Assembly: GCA_030609765.1 (NCBI GenBank)
Contig: JAUWTE010000061.1
Coordinates: forward strand, 1 to 10,779
Direction of reading: 5' to 3'
Length of the DNA stretch: 10,779 nt
Source of the DNA: Acidobacteriota bacterium
Lineage (GTDB): Bacteria; Acidobacteriota; UBA890
The notes below the pieces were generated by a model that was not told the origin of the DNA, searched no databases, and was given only the letters and a program-made list of their open reading frames with translations. How positions within the stretch are numbered: position 1 is the stretch's first letter; each line of letters begins with the position of its first letter. Shown in pieces: positions 1 through 7,047 of this stretch. Both the position numbers and the translations under genes were made by a program.

Positions 1-135
1 GAGCGCGAGCGCGTTGGCGAGGCCGCACGGGAATATGCACGGCGGACCTTCTCTCCTGCAGCGGTGTATCCGCAGGTCGTTGCCGCCTATGAAGCGGCGA
101 TGGAGGCGGCTGGTCGCGGTGCCGGCAATGCCTGA
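1..135 (+). CDS. C-terminal fragment of an upstream protein, probably a glycosyltransferase
   Basis: Frame 1 is open from the first base to a TGA at 133-135 and encodes the last 44 residues of a gene that begins outside the window. The fragment has the pattern commonly seen at the end of GT4-type glycosyltransferases: an Arg/Glu/Ala-rich helix (GEAAREYARRTFS) followed by a short helix ending in VAAYEAAMEAAG. No catalytic motif lies in this part, so the family call rests on that tail pattern and on the glycosyltransferase that follows. The next gene starts at the ATG at 128, inside this reading frame, giving an 8-nt overlap and suggesting co-transcription and possibly coupled translation. Confidence 0.55.
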   Translation, partial: ERERVGEAAREYARRTFSPAAVYPQVVAAYEAAMEAAGRGAGNA

Positions 136-1396
136 GCACCGCAACTACGAGGCGCCGCTGCGGGTGGCGATGGTCTCTCGTCGCGTCCATCCGGCGCATG
201 GGCCCGGAGGTCTCGAGCGGCATGTCTTCGAGCTGGTTCGTAGCCTTGCAGCGAGCGGCGTGGAGATCGACCTGTTTTCGGAGACACCCTCTGACGCGCA
301 GCGAGCGCAGGCCCTTTCCTCCGTCCTGCCCGACAATGTCGTAGTGCATTGGGTGCCCGGTCGCTGGCTGCCAATCGGGACCCGGCGGGGGACCGTAGTG
401 CTGGACCGAATCACGAATTATCCGGCGTGGTCCTTACGCGTCTCGCGCTGGATGTCACGGCTCGCCATGGGCGCGGAGGATGGACCCTGCGCATGGTCCC
501 TCGCGCACGTGCACGGAATGGCGGGCTGGGGTCTGGCGCGTGCTGCCCAGAGGGAGCGAATCCACTTTCCGTTGCTCCTGACCACACAAGGCTTCGAGGA
601 GTTCCGCGCGCCGGGCGTTTTCAAGCATCTCGCCTACGCACCCTTCCGAGCCTGTATCCGTCGGGTCGCAGCGGCGAGCAAAGCGGTCGTGACGACAGAT
701 GTTTCGCTACAACCCGTGGTCGAGAAACACCTCGGAATACCGCCGGCTGAGCAGATCGTCATTCCCAACGCGGTCGACCTGCAAGAGTGCGAGCGCCTGG
801 CCAGCCCCGAGCGCGGACGAGAGCTCCTGAGCGAGCTCGGCCTGAGTGAGGCGGCGCCACTTTTCATGTCCGTGGGCCGGGTGGCTCCCAACAAGGGCTT
901 CGAGCTCGTTCCGGCGGCCCTCGCCTTGGCCGCCGGCGCACTGCCCGACAACTGGTCGTGGCTGCTGGTTGGGAACGGTCCGGCTCTTCCGGAAGTCGAA
1001 TCAGAGATTGCCGCTGCGGGTTTGGCGTCCCGCTGTCGCCTGGTCGGTTCCGTGTCGGATCGCGATCTACACAGCCTCTATGCGGTGGCCGATTGGTTCG
1101 TCCACCCGACACTGTACGAAGGCTCCAGCATCGTAACGCTGGAAGCCATGGCGCATGGGCTGCCCGTGCTGGCCACACGCAGTGGCGGCTTGCCCGACAA
1201 GGTGATCGACGGCGTCACCGGTCGCCTCGTAGCACCGGGCAACGTGGAGGAACTGGCCCAGGCGCTGGCGTGGAGCGCCGAAGTCGACGGCGGTAGCATG
1301 GGACGTGCTGGCCAGGAGCTATGCAAAGAACAATTTAGCTGGAGCGCTGTCGGGCGCCAGTACCTGGATCTCTACAGAGAGCTGGCGGTTCTGTAG
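128..1396 (+). CDS. Glycosyltransferase family 4 (GT-B fold)
   Basis: This 422-residue protein has the usual length and layout of GT4 retaining glycosyltransferases, which move a sugar from a nucleotide-sugar to a growing glycan or lipid at the cytoplasmic face. The N-terminal Rossmann half holds the acceptor-side glycine motif GPGGLERHVFEL, then helix LVRSLAASGVEIDLF. The C-terminal half starts near FMSVGRVAPNKGFEL, with LLVGNGP next. The diagnostic E-x7-E motif is EGSSIVTLE (Glu331 and Glu339), followed by AMAHGLPVLATRSGGLPD and a GVTGRLVAPGN loop. The frame is open upstream to a TTG at 14, but that region overlaps the preceding gene, so I chose the ATG at 128. A GTG at 119 is an alternative with slightly better distance to GGAGG at 102-106. 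Donor and acceptor cannot be told from sequence. The overlap with the previous gene suggests a polysaccharide or glycolipid assembly cluster. Confidence 0.9.
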   Translation: MPEHRNYEAPLRVAMVSRRVHPAHGPGGLERHVFELVRSLAASGVEIDLFSETPSDAQRAQALSSVLPDNVVVHWVPGRWLPIGTRRGTVVLDRITNYPAWSLRVSRWMSRLAMGAEDGPCAWSLAHVHGMAGWGLARAAQRERIHFPLLLTTQGFEEFRAPGVFKHLAYAPFRACIRRVAAASKAVVTTDVSLQPVVEKHLGIPPAEQIVIPNAVDLQECERLASPERGRELLSELGLSEAAPLFMSVGRVAPNKGFELVPAALALAAGALPDNWSWLLVGNGPALPEVESEIAAAGLASRCRLVGSVSDRDLHSLYAVADWFVHPTLYEGSSIVTLEAMAHGLPVLATRSGGLPDKVIDGVTGRLVAPGNVEELAQALAWSAEVDGGSMGRAGQELCKEQFSWSAVGRQYLDLYRELAVL

Positions 1397-1453
1397 AATC
1401 GCATAGCTGGACTCTCTGGCCGATGATTGGTATTCCCCTACGGAAGGTGAAGG

Positions 1454-1984
1454 ATGAGGCAATCGTTCAGTCGCTGTCTTTGGATCTTGATCGTCGTGGT
1501 TCTGGTGGTGGGCCAGGGTTGCGTTTCACGTAATGTTGAAGACATCGGCAGCGATGAGGCCGCGGCTATTCCTGCTCCGCAATCCGCGCAGGATACCGCT
1601 GCAACGTCGACGGCCGCGCCCCCATCCAGCACCGGACAAACACGAATCTCCGGCACGGTGGAGGTTGCTCCTGAGCTGGCTGCGCAGGTTCCCGCCAACG
1701 CCACGCTTTATCTGGTCGTCAGGATCGCGGGACGAGAGGGGGGGGCCCCTCTGGCAGTGCAGCGTCACTCGTCGCCGAGCTTCCCCCTGCAATTCGTCAT
1801 CAGTGAGATCGACTCCATGGTCCCGAACACCCCACTCGTTGGCGAGCTCTCGATCAGTGCGCGGATCGACCAGGATGGCAACGCCGCGACCGCTACCGCA
1901 GGGGATCTGAGCGGCATGGTGGGACCCGTCCAGGCCGGTAACACGGGTGTCGTGCTTTTGATCTCCGAGGTCGAGACAGGATAG
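1454..1984 (+). CDS. Lipoprotein with a CcmI/CycH C-terminal-like domain
   Basis: This is a 176-residue protein. Residues 1-22 form a signal peptide with a strongly hydrophobic ILIVVVLVVGQG stretch ending at Cys23, a plausible lipidation site although Gly at -3 is atypical. Residues 24-62 are a low-complexity Ala/Ser/Pro/Thr linker. From about 64 to 173 the sequence follows the C-terminal beta domain of the cytochrome c maturation factor CcmI/CycH: ISGTVEVAPELAAQVP, then TLYLVVRIAG, a PLAVQR strand, FPLQFVI, SARIDQDGNA, GDLSG and a closing VLLIS strand. In CcmI that domain is attached to membrane and TPR regions; here it stands alone. The start has a good Shine-Dalgarno (GGAAGG at 1442-1447, 6 nt away). 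The next gene begins 2 nt after the stop. No haem or cytochrome gene is nearby, so a role in cytochrome c assembly is only a possibility. Confidence 0.75.
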   Translation: MRQSFSRCLWILIVVVLVVGQGCVSRNVEDIGSDEAAAIPAPQSAQDTAATSTAAPPSSTGQTRISGTVEVAPELAAQVPANATLYLVVRIAGREGGAPLAVQRHSSPSFPLQFVISEIDSMVPNTPLVGELSISARIDQDGNAATATAGDLSGMVGPVQAGNTGVVLLISEVETG

Positions 1985-1986
1985 CC

Positions 1987-2982
1987 GTGACCATGCCCTT
2001 TTCGACCGAGTACGAAGCAGCCCGCTCCAGCGTCGCCCTCATGCAGAGGCCGTGGCGCACGCTTGTCTCTATCGGTGGTGACGGGCGAGTCGGCTTTCTG
2101 CAGGGGATGCTGAGCAACGAGATTCAAGCGCTGGCGGCGGGAGACGGATGCAGGACCCTGTTGCTCGACAACAAGGGCAAGGTGCAGGGAGATCTCGATC
2201 TCTGGGTCGAGAGCGAGGCGATCATCATGGCCTGCGATGCTGGAGTTGTTGAAACCGTGCTCGGCAGCCTGCGCAAATATGTGCTCGCCACACCCGTGCA
2301 ATTTCACCAGCTCGAGGATGAGGAGGGCGTTGTGGGCCTCATCGGGCCCGGGGCTGATGCGCTCCTGCAAGGCGCCGGGATCCAGCTGCCGCCCGCCGCC
2401 TCGCACGGTCATGTCAGGGCATCCGTGGCGGGTGTGGACGTGCGGCTCGGTCGCACCACTGCCCTCGCTGCCGAGGGGCTCGAAATCCACGTACCCCGCG
2501 GAGCCCTCGCCGACGTCATTGCGACCCTGCGGCTCTTGGCTGATGGGAAGCTACCGGATGTCGGAGACGAAGCGGCAGAGGTTCTTCGCGTCGAGGCCGG
2601 GTTGCCGCGCCATGGCTCCGAGCTCACCGGCGAGCAGTTTCCCCAGGAGGCCCGGCTCGACGACGCCATCAGCTACGACAAAGGTTGCTACCTTGGACAG
2701 GAAACAGTGGCGCGCATCCACTACCGGGGTAATGTTAATCGTCTCCTGGCCGGATTGCGTTTTCGTGAGCCGGTAGCACGAGGAGCCAGCCTGTTCGCAC
2801 AGGAGCGTGAAGTCGGGAAGGTGACTTCAGTGGCAGAGTCGCCGCGCCTCGGTCCCATTGGCCTTGGCTACGTGCGCCGTGAGCTCGCTGCTGCGGGTAC
2901 CGAGCTGACAGTGCGAACAGATAGCGGCGAATCGCTGGCGGCTGAAGTATCAGACCTTCCTTTCCAACCAGAAGGAGAGTGA
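1987..2982 (+). CDS. ygfZ: YgfZ/GcvT-family folate-binding protein (Fe-S cluster maintenance)
   Basis: This 331-residue protein matches the YgfZ (COG0354) family, whose members bind tetrahydrofolate and support assembly or repair of certain iron-sulfur proteins. The family signature K-G-C-Y-x-G-Q-E is present as DKGCYLGQETVARI, with Lys232 and the conserved Cys234, followed by HYRGNVNRLLAGLRF. The N-terminal GcvT-like fold is recognisable in VGFLQGMLSNEIQAL, CRTLLLDNKGKVQGDL and the LRKYVL segment. The C-terminal barrel includes VGKVTSVAESPRLGPIGLGYVRR. The start is ambiguous: GTG at 1987 has AGGA five bases upstream (1978-1981), while the in-frame ATG at 1993 would be 11 bases away; the difference is two residues. 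It sits 2 nt after the lipoprotein and 3 nt before the hydrolase, so it is surely co-transcribed with them. Confidence 0.93.
   Translation: MTMPFSTEYEAARSSVALMQRPWRTLVSIGGDGRVGFLQGMLSNEIQALAAGDGCRTLLLDNKGKVQGDLDLWVESEAIIMACDAGVVETVLGSLRKYVLATPVQFHQLEDEEGVVGLIGPGADALLQGAGIQLPPAASHGHVRASVAGVDVRLGRTTALAAEGLEIHVPRGALADVIATLRLLADGKLPDVGDEAAEVLRVEAGLPRHGSELTGEQFPQEARLDDAISYDKGCYLGQETVARIHYRGNVNRLLAGLRFREPVARGASLFAQEREVGKVTSVAESPRLGPIGLGYVRRELAAAGTELTVRTDSGESLAAEVSDLPFQPEGE
2972..2977 (+). promoter_or_regulatory. Strong Shine-Dalgarno for the metallo-hydrolase gene
   Basis: AAGGAG lies 8 nt upstream of the ATG at 2986 and inside the last codons of the ygfZ-like gene. It fixes the start of the hydrolase and indicates independent ribosome entry despite the 3-nt intergenic gap. 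Confidence 0.8.
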
Positions 2983-2985
2983 AGT

Positions 2986-3711
2986 ATGTCCCTCGATCTG
3001 GACGTACGGTTCAAGTATTTGGGGCACTCGACGTTTTTGATGACGAGTCCCGAGGGCCTCGAGGTGCTCGTCGATCCGTGGGTCATGAACAACCCGGCGT
3101 GCCCGCAGGAGCACAAACAAATTGAGAGCCTCGATGCGATGCTGGTCACACACGGACATTTCGACCACATGGCAGACGCCGTGGAGGTCTACCAGCAGAC
3201 CACACCCGAGGCCGTGGTGGCCATCTTCGAGCTCGCCCACTGGTTGCAGAGCAAGGGGCTCCCAGAGGACGTCATGCGCCCCATGAACAAAGGTGGGACG
3301 CAGGAGGTGCTCGGCCTCGATGTGACGATGGTGCACGCGCTGCACTCGGGCGGCATTCTCGACGACGGAGAAATCCGTTACGGTGGCAGCGAGTGTGGCT
3401 ATGTGATCACCTTCGAGAACGGCAAGCGTATCTACTTCGCGGGGGACACGGCTGTGTTCTCCGATATGGCTCTGATCGGCGAGCTATACCGCCCCGACCT
3501 CGCCCTTCTTCCTGTGGGTGACCATTTTACGATGGGGCCACTCGAGGCGGCCAAGGCCTGCGAGCTCCTGGATGTATCGCGGGTGATTCCCATGCACTAC
3601 GGTACTTTTCCCTTGCTCACCGGCACGCCTGACGCGCTGCGCTCAGAGTGCGAGGCGCGCGGCTTGGACGTCGAGGTCTTCGATATCGAGCCGGGCGAGA
3701 CCGTGGGCTGA
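2986..3711 (+). CDS. Metal-dependent hydrolase, UPF0173/UlaG-like metallo-beta-lactamase fold
   Basis: This 241-residue protein is about the standard size for the UPF0173 group of metallo-beta-lactamase-fold proteins. The N-terminal FKYLGHSTFLM strand-loop contains His14, typical of this branch. The metal-binding H-x-H-x-D-H motif is THGHFDHM, with His56, His58, Asp60 and His61. Later metal ligands are visible in VHALHSGG, in FAGDTAVF (the conserved Asp) and in the C-terminal IPMHYGTFP (last His). All expected ligands are therefore present and the enzyme should be active. The family cleaves ester or phosphoester bonds, but substrates are mostly unknown. It has no signal peptide, so it is cytoplasmic. 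It lies between ygfZ and an exported protein in a compact operon, which does not reveal its substrate. Confidence 0.93.
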   Translation: MSLDLDVRFKYLGHSTFLMTSPEGLEVLVDPWVMNNPACPQEHKQIESLDAMLVTHGHFDHMADAVEVYQQTTPEAVVAIFELAHWLQSKGLPEDVMRPMNKGGTQEVLGLDVTMVHALHSGGILDDGEIRYGGSECGYVITFENGKRIYFAGDTAVFSDMALIGELYRPDLALLPVGDHFTMGPLEAAKACELLDVSRVIPMHYGTFPLLTGTPDALRSECEARGLDVEVFDIEPGETVG

Positions 3712-3724
3712 GGTCCGACGATCG

Positions 3725-5584
3725 ATGCTCTTTGCCCGGTGGTCTCGAATGGCGGCGCTGGTCTGCGGTGTCGCTGTGCTGCTCTCTGGCTGGTCGATGG
3801 CCAGCAGCCAGAATGAGCTGCGGGGGAGCGCTCCCGGTGAGGGAATCGTGGAAGGGCTGCACGGCCCATATCCTGCGACCGTCGAGGCAGAGCCACTGCC
3901 ACGAGCCTTCTTCCTCGAGCCGGCGCCGCTGCTGATCGAGGCGAGTGGCAGCGCGACTGTTTTGTCGACAATGGCGATCGGGAGCTCGCTGGAATATATC
4001 GGCGAGGTCACCGACGACTTCGGACGCGATTGGTCAGTTGTCGCCTATCCCTGGAAATTGGAACGCCGCGAGCAGGTGTTCCTGGCACCCTTCAACGAAT
4101 GGGAATACTCACAGGTGGCGGGCACCACGGCTGTTCTCGTTGCGCCTGCCTCGGTGAGCGCAGGTCCGGCTCAGGAACAGGCCTCTGGGGAGGCCACGCC
4201 GCCGGCAAGCGGCAGTGCGAGTCACTGGTGGACGAGTGTTGTGGCCATCGGACCGGAGTACGATCTCGAGTTTGGCGACCTCGTTGGCGTGGGCGCCCGA
4301 TTGGTACCGATTGATGCCGCACAAGAGGCGATAGAGATTCTCGGCGGCGTGCAGGGATTGGGGGCGTGGCCGACTGAGCCGATTCCCGGCCAACTCCATG
4401 TCCCGGATCTCCTGCCCCTGCTTTTTCGCTGGAACGGCACCACCTGGAGGCTGCTCAGGCCGGTGCAGTACCTCGGAAGGTCACTCGGTCTTCTCGGCAA
4501 TCCGTCTCTTGTGCTCGACAGGACTGGGCCACAGTCACCCGGGGGATTCGATATTCCGTGCTGGCGACTGGTAGGTGCAATGGATCCGCGTGGCGCCGTT
4601 GCCGGCTCCGTTGAAGCGGCACCCGCGATTCCGGCTCCAGAAGTAGAGGCCAATGCCTGGAAGCCCAACTCGAGAACCGGGCTCCGCAACCTGACCTCCG
4701 TGGTCTGGCCGACCGTGACAGTCGCTACAGCCACTCCGCCGCGGGTCTTCAGCTCGACCCCGCCCCCGGGGATTGTCCTGCGCGACAATGCCCGCCGGCA
4801 CGCGGTCTACTTACAGCAAGATCTCGGGCCTGAGATTGTCACCAAGTTGCACGGGCGAGAGCTCAGCCTGGATGTCTGGGCGCGCACTCCACCGAAAGCG
4901 ACGGCCTCGGCGGCCATCGGGATCGACGTCGAGGTTGGCGGCGAGAGATTCTCTGCGGGGGGCACGGTGAACGAAACCTCCACACTGGTGAGCGTGACGT
5001 TCACTGTTCCAGAGGGTGCGGAATGGCTGACGGTGCGGCTGCTGCCCCTGGATACCAGCCTTGCCGTTGAGCAGGCGGGGGCTGCGATCTTCGAGCAGGC
5101 TGTATTGCGACTGACGACGTGGCCGCAAACACTGGATCCGTCGGTCATTCCCTTGCACCGTGTGACGGTTTCAAGCTACCGGCCGGTTCGAGCCTTCGCA
5201 CGAACCTCCCTGGCTGTCTCCGGACGTCCGATCGACGAGGTAGATCAAATCTGGGACCGAGTCATGTCCAGCGACTGGGCCATGGAGGACAAACAACTGG
5301 TTCTCGCGGGCCAGGTGCGTGCCGGCATGACAGCCGAACAGGTCGGGCTGAGCTGGGGAGAGCCCACAGCAACCTCACTGGCCGGTGAAATCCCGGGGCT
5401 CGATCTGCGCTGGGACTACGAAGATCGTTCCGCCGCCTTTGCGGGTGGAGAGCTGGTGTCTTGGACCGTTCGGGTGCCGCCACCGGAGGAGAAGGTAGCG
5501 ATGCCTTGCCCCTGCACGGAGGAGGCCCCTGAGAGAGACCCGTCTGTTCAAGAGCCGGGTGGGGGCGTGGGCACCGAGCGATGA
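3725..5584 (+). CDS. Exported protein of unknown function with a BamE/SmpA-like C-terminal motif
   Basis: I do not recognise this 619-residue protein as a whole. Residues 1-26 are a typical signal peptide (basic RWSRM, hydrophobic AALVCGVAVLL, cleavage site SMA before SSQ); no lipobox cysteine is present. Residues 60-125 look like a small beta domain. A Gly/Ala/Ser/Pro-rich linker covers about 138-166. Residues about 380-465 read as alternating beta strands (LSLDVWART, IGIDVEVGGERF, LVSVTFTVPEG, WLTVRLLPLD), resembling a carbohydrate-binding or galactose-binding-like sandwich. Near 530-585, QVRAGMTAEQVGLSWGEPT followed by RWDYEDRSAAFAGGELVSW follows the GMT-x3-V-x4-G-x-P pattern of BamE/SmpA/OmlA-type repeats. 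The tail has a PCPC motif and is Pro/Glu-rich. Thirteen bases separate it from the hydrolase and twelve from the VanZ gene, so it belongs to the same operon. Domain assignments other than the signal peptide are inferences. Confidence 0.8.
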   Translation: MLFARWSRMAALVCGVAVLLSGWSMASSQNELRGSAPGEGIVEGLHGPYPATVEAEPLPRAFFLEPAPLLIEASGSATVLSTMAIGSSLEYIGEVTDDFGRDWSVVAYPWKLERREQVFLAPFNEWEYSQVAGTTAVLVAPASVSAGPAQEQASGEATPPASGSASHWWTSVVAIGPEYDLEFGDLVGVGARLVPIDAAQEAIEILGGVQGLGAWPTEPIPGQLHVPDLLPLLFRWNGTTWRLLRPVQYLGRSLGLLGNPSLVLDRTGPQSPGGFDIPCWRLVGAMDPRGAVAGSVEAAPAIPAPEVEANAWKPNSRTGLRNLTSVVWPTVTVATATPPRVFSSTPPPGIVLRDNARRHAVYLQQDLGPEIVTKLHGRELSLDVWARTPPKATASAAIGIDVEVGGERFSAGGTVNETSTLVSVTFTVPEGAEWLTVRLLPLDTSLAVEQAGAAIFEQAVLRLTTWPQTLDPSVIPLHRVTVSSYRPVRAFARTSLAVSGRPIDEVDQIWDRVMSSDWAMEDKQLVLAGQVRAGMTAEQVGLSWGEPTATSLAGEIPGLDLRWDYEDRSAAFAGGELVSWTVRVPPPEEKVAMPCPCTEEAPERDPSVQEPGGGVGTER

Positions 5585-5596
5585 CCACGGAGAAGA

Positions 5597-6172
5597 ATGC
5601 GGGCTAGATCCTATTGGATCCTTGTAACTGTGTATGTCGTTGTGCTGCTTTCGGTACAGCCGTTCCTCGGGTACGGAATCGACTTCTTCAAGGAAACCTG
5701 GGGAGAGGCGGCGCTCGATCGCACGGCCTATGCCCTCGTGGCCCTCGGAGGTCTGGTCGTGGTGGTCCTCGGCGCCCGGCTCTGGCGCCTCACCACGGTC
5801 CTTGACCGCTGGCTGATTGCATCGTCAATGCTCATCTACGCGGCGGGCACGATGACCGCCCGATATCCTCAAGAGCGCCAGCATTATGTCGGAAACGGTC
5901 TGCTGGCAGGATTGCTCTACGCGGGCTGGAAAGGCACCGCCAGTGACTCGAGCGAGGAACAGGCCGGACACTCTGGATGGATCCGCCCGGCCCTCCTGGC
6001 GTTGGTCGTGGGGAGCGCCATCGGCCTCCTCGACGAGCTCCTGCAGATCCTCTGGCCACGGCGCTACTTCGACTGGGAGGATGTACAGATCAACGTGATG
6101 GCGGTGGTCGTCGGGGTTCTGGTTGCGCTCCCGGTCGTCAACGCCCTGCAGCGCCGCCATCGAAGCCCCTAG
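5597..6172 (+). CDS. VanZ-family integral membrane protein
   Basis: This 191-residue protein has about five hydrophobic segments: residues 6-26, 44-62, 73-88, 96-110 and 128-147, with a further one near 165-182. It carries the VanZ-like family signature: a conserved YVGNGLLAGLLYAGW helix, then GLLDELLQ, an aromatic/basic loop WPRRYFDWEDVQIN, and a final hydrophobic helix. In VanZ itself this fold gives low-level teicoplanin resistance by an unknown mechanism; most chromosomal relatives have no assigned role, so resistance should not be assumed. The ATG at 5597 is preceded by GGAG at 5589-5592. It is the last gene of the plus-strand operon and ends 57 nt before the inverted-repeat element. Confidence 0.87.
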   Translation: MRARSYWILVTVYVVVLLSVQPFLGYGIDFFKETWGEAALDRTAYALVALGGLVVVVLGARLWRLTTVLDRWLIASSMLIYAAGTMTARYPQERQHYVGNGLLAGLLYAGWKGTASDSSEEQAGHSGWIRPALLALVVGSAIGLLDELLQILWPRRYFDWEDVQINVMAVVVGVLVALPVVNALQRRHRSP

Positions 6173-6201
6173 CTCGCTCTGACCACGTAATCGGAGGGAG
6201 T

Positions 6202-6226
6202 CACTGGGTAATCACATCGGCGGACA
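6202..6226 (-). repeat. Motif copy A, outside the palindrome
   Basis: Read on the minus strand from 6226, this is TGTCCGCCGATGTGATTACC followed by CAGTG, closely matching copy B 50 bp away. It has no mirror partner at the expected position near 7056, which falls in dapF coding sequence. Confidence 0.75.
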
Positions 6227-6251
6227 GTGGCTAGCCTCGGTTGGCGGTCGG

Positions 6252-6276
6252 CACGGGGTAATCACCTAGGCGGACA
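6252..6276 (-). repeat. Motif copy B
   Basis: Read on the minus strand from 6276, this is TGTCCGCCTAGGTGATTACC followed by CCGTG. It is identical to copy I at 7006-7030 and is its exact mirror partner. Confidence 0.9.
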
Positions 6277-6331
6277 GTTCACGCGGAGTAGTCGGTCTAG
6301 CGAATCCTAACACCGTGCCACCGCGCTCAAG

Positions 6332-6356
6332 TGTCCGCTACGGCGATCACCCCGCA
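6332..6356 (+). repeat. Motif copy C
   Basis: This reads TGTCCGCTACGGCGATCACC followed by CCGCA on the plus strand, preceded by GCTCAAG. It is the mirror partner of copy F. Confidence 0.9.
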
Positions 6357-6379
6357 CCTCCCTCGGGCCCGCGTTCAAG

Positions 6380-6404
6380 CATTCGCCATGGCGATGCCCG
6401 CGCC
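6380..6404 (+). repeat. Motif copy D (diverged)
   Basis: This reads CATTCGCCATGGCGATGCCC on the plus strand, preceded by TTCAAG, 48 bp after copy C. It is the mirror of copy G and clearly diverged from the others. A still weaker copy follows near 6432 (CGCCTGTTC, then CGGCGACCACCCCG). Confidence 0.65.
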
Positions 6405-6876
6405 CCTCCTTGTGCCTGTCCCGCACTCGAGCGCCTGTTCCGGCGACCACCCCGTGCTTCTCTGTTGTCGGGCAGGCGAGATCCGTCTGCACCCTGAGGC
6501 AACCCGGAGCTGCTCGCCTTAGCTGACAGGGAGGCACCTGCCATTCCTCAGGCTCCGACCATTGCCCTCGCTTGCGCTCGGACGACGGTTCCCGGTCACG
6601 TCCCGTCAGGTGGTGTACGAAGGCCACTGATCTGATCCGAACTCAAGCACTGATGCCGAGCTGATCCTCGTCTAGTTGGTCGATGGCTTCGGGCGTAGGT
6701 GCCCGCCCATTCCCTGAACAGACAATTCATATCTTCGTAGCGACACCCCATTCCATATCTAGACAGTTCGTGGCGATGTCCTACCGCCATGCCGCGATCC
6801 ACGAGAATCCAAGGATATGAAGGAATCGCATCTCGCAGTGCGACGGGGGCGGTCCGGCAGGCGATGGCCGGGGAAG

Positions 6877-6901
6877 CGTGGGGTGATCGCCGTAGCGGGC
6901 G
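6877..6901 (-). repeat. Motif copy G
   Basis: On the minus strand from 6901 this reads CGCCCGCTACGGCGATCACC followed by CCACG, 49 bp from copy F and in the same orientation. Confidence 0.85.
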
Positions 6902-6925
6902 CGTGAGCGCGGGGCCCGAGGGAGG

Positions 6926-6950
6926 CGCGGGGTGATCGCCGTAGCGGACG
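6926..6950 (-). repeat. Motif copy F
   Basis: On the minus strand from 6950 this reads CGTCCGCTACGGCGATCACC followed by CCGCG, preceded by GCTCAAG as in copy C. It differs from copy C by few bases. Confidence 0.9.
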
Positions 6951-7005
6951 CTTGAGCGCGGTGGCACAGTGTTCCGATCCGCTAGAAAGATTACTCCGCG
7001 TGAAC

Positions 7006-7030
7006 TGTCCGCCTAGGTGATTACCCCGTG
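7006..7030 (+). repeat. Motif copy I
   Basis: On the plus strand this reads TGTCCGCCTAGGTGATTACC followed by CCGTG, identical to copy B. It ends 18 bases before the 3' end of dapF. Confidence 0.9.
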
Positions 7031-7047
7031 CCGACCGCCGACCGAGG

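Larger units (their letters stand above)
6230..6370 (+). repeat. Left arm of the large inverted repeat
   Basis: The arm starts GCTAGCCTCGG and pairs with the reverse complement of 6912-7052. Positions 6230-6290 match 60 of 61 bases (mismatch at 6242). Positions 6291-6310 are weaker, about 14 of 20. Positions 6311-6370 match about 57 of 60. Beyond 6370 a one-base indel appears and similarity continues more weakly to about 6410. Confidence 0.95.
6173..7047. other. Gene-free interval between convergent operons, filled by an inverted-repeat element
   Basis: About 875 bases between the VanZ gene and dapF hold no convincing coding region. Short open frames at 6315-6497 (+) and 6596-6967 (-) both begin with the same MPPRSSVRYGDH peptide because they are read from the two mirrored repeat arms; they do not look like proteins. 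The central part (about 6450-6840) shows no repeat or motif I can name and is visibly richer in A and T around 6715-6840 than the flanking genes. Confidence 0.8.

Noticed and set aside
14..127. Upstream extension of the GT4 gene from a TTG at 14
   Set aside because: The extension overlaps the C-terminal codons of the preceding gene, is rich in Arg and does not match the start of GT4 proteins.
1765..2490. Long antisense open frame opposite the ygfZ gene
   Set aside because: High GC produces long shadow frames. The plus-strand frame carries the YgfZ signature and the antisense product resembles nothing.
4222..4788. 188-residue antisense open frame opposite the exported protein
   Set aside because: The composition is Arg/Pro/Ser-rich as expected for a shadow frame, and the plus-strand gene has a signal peptide and a good operon position.
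6332..6460. Regularly spaced repeats suggesting a CRISPR array
   Set aside because: The copies are imperfect, few and present in both orientations, and the sequences between them are themselves part of the mirrored arm. No cas gene is present.
6315..6967. Two short open frames in the intergenic region that start with the same peptide on opposite strands
   Set aside because: They are translations of the mirrored repeat arms. They lack family resemblance and ribosome-binding sites, and the shared start is explained by the inverted repeat.
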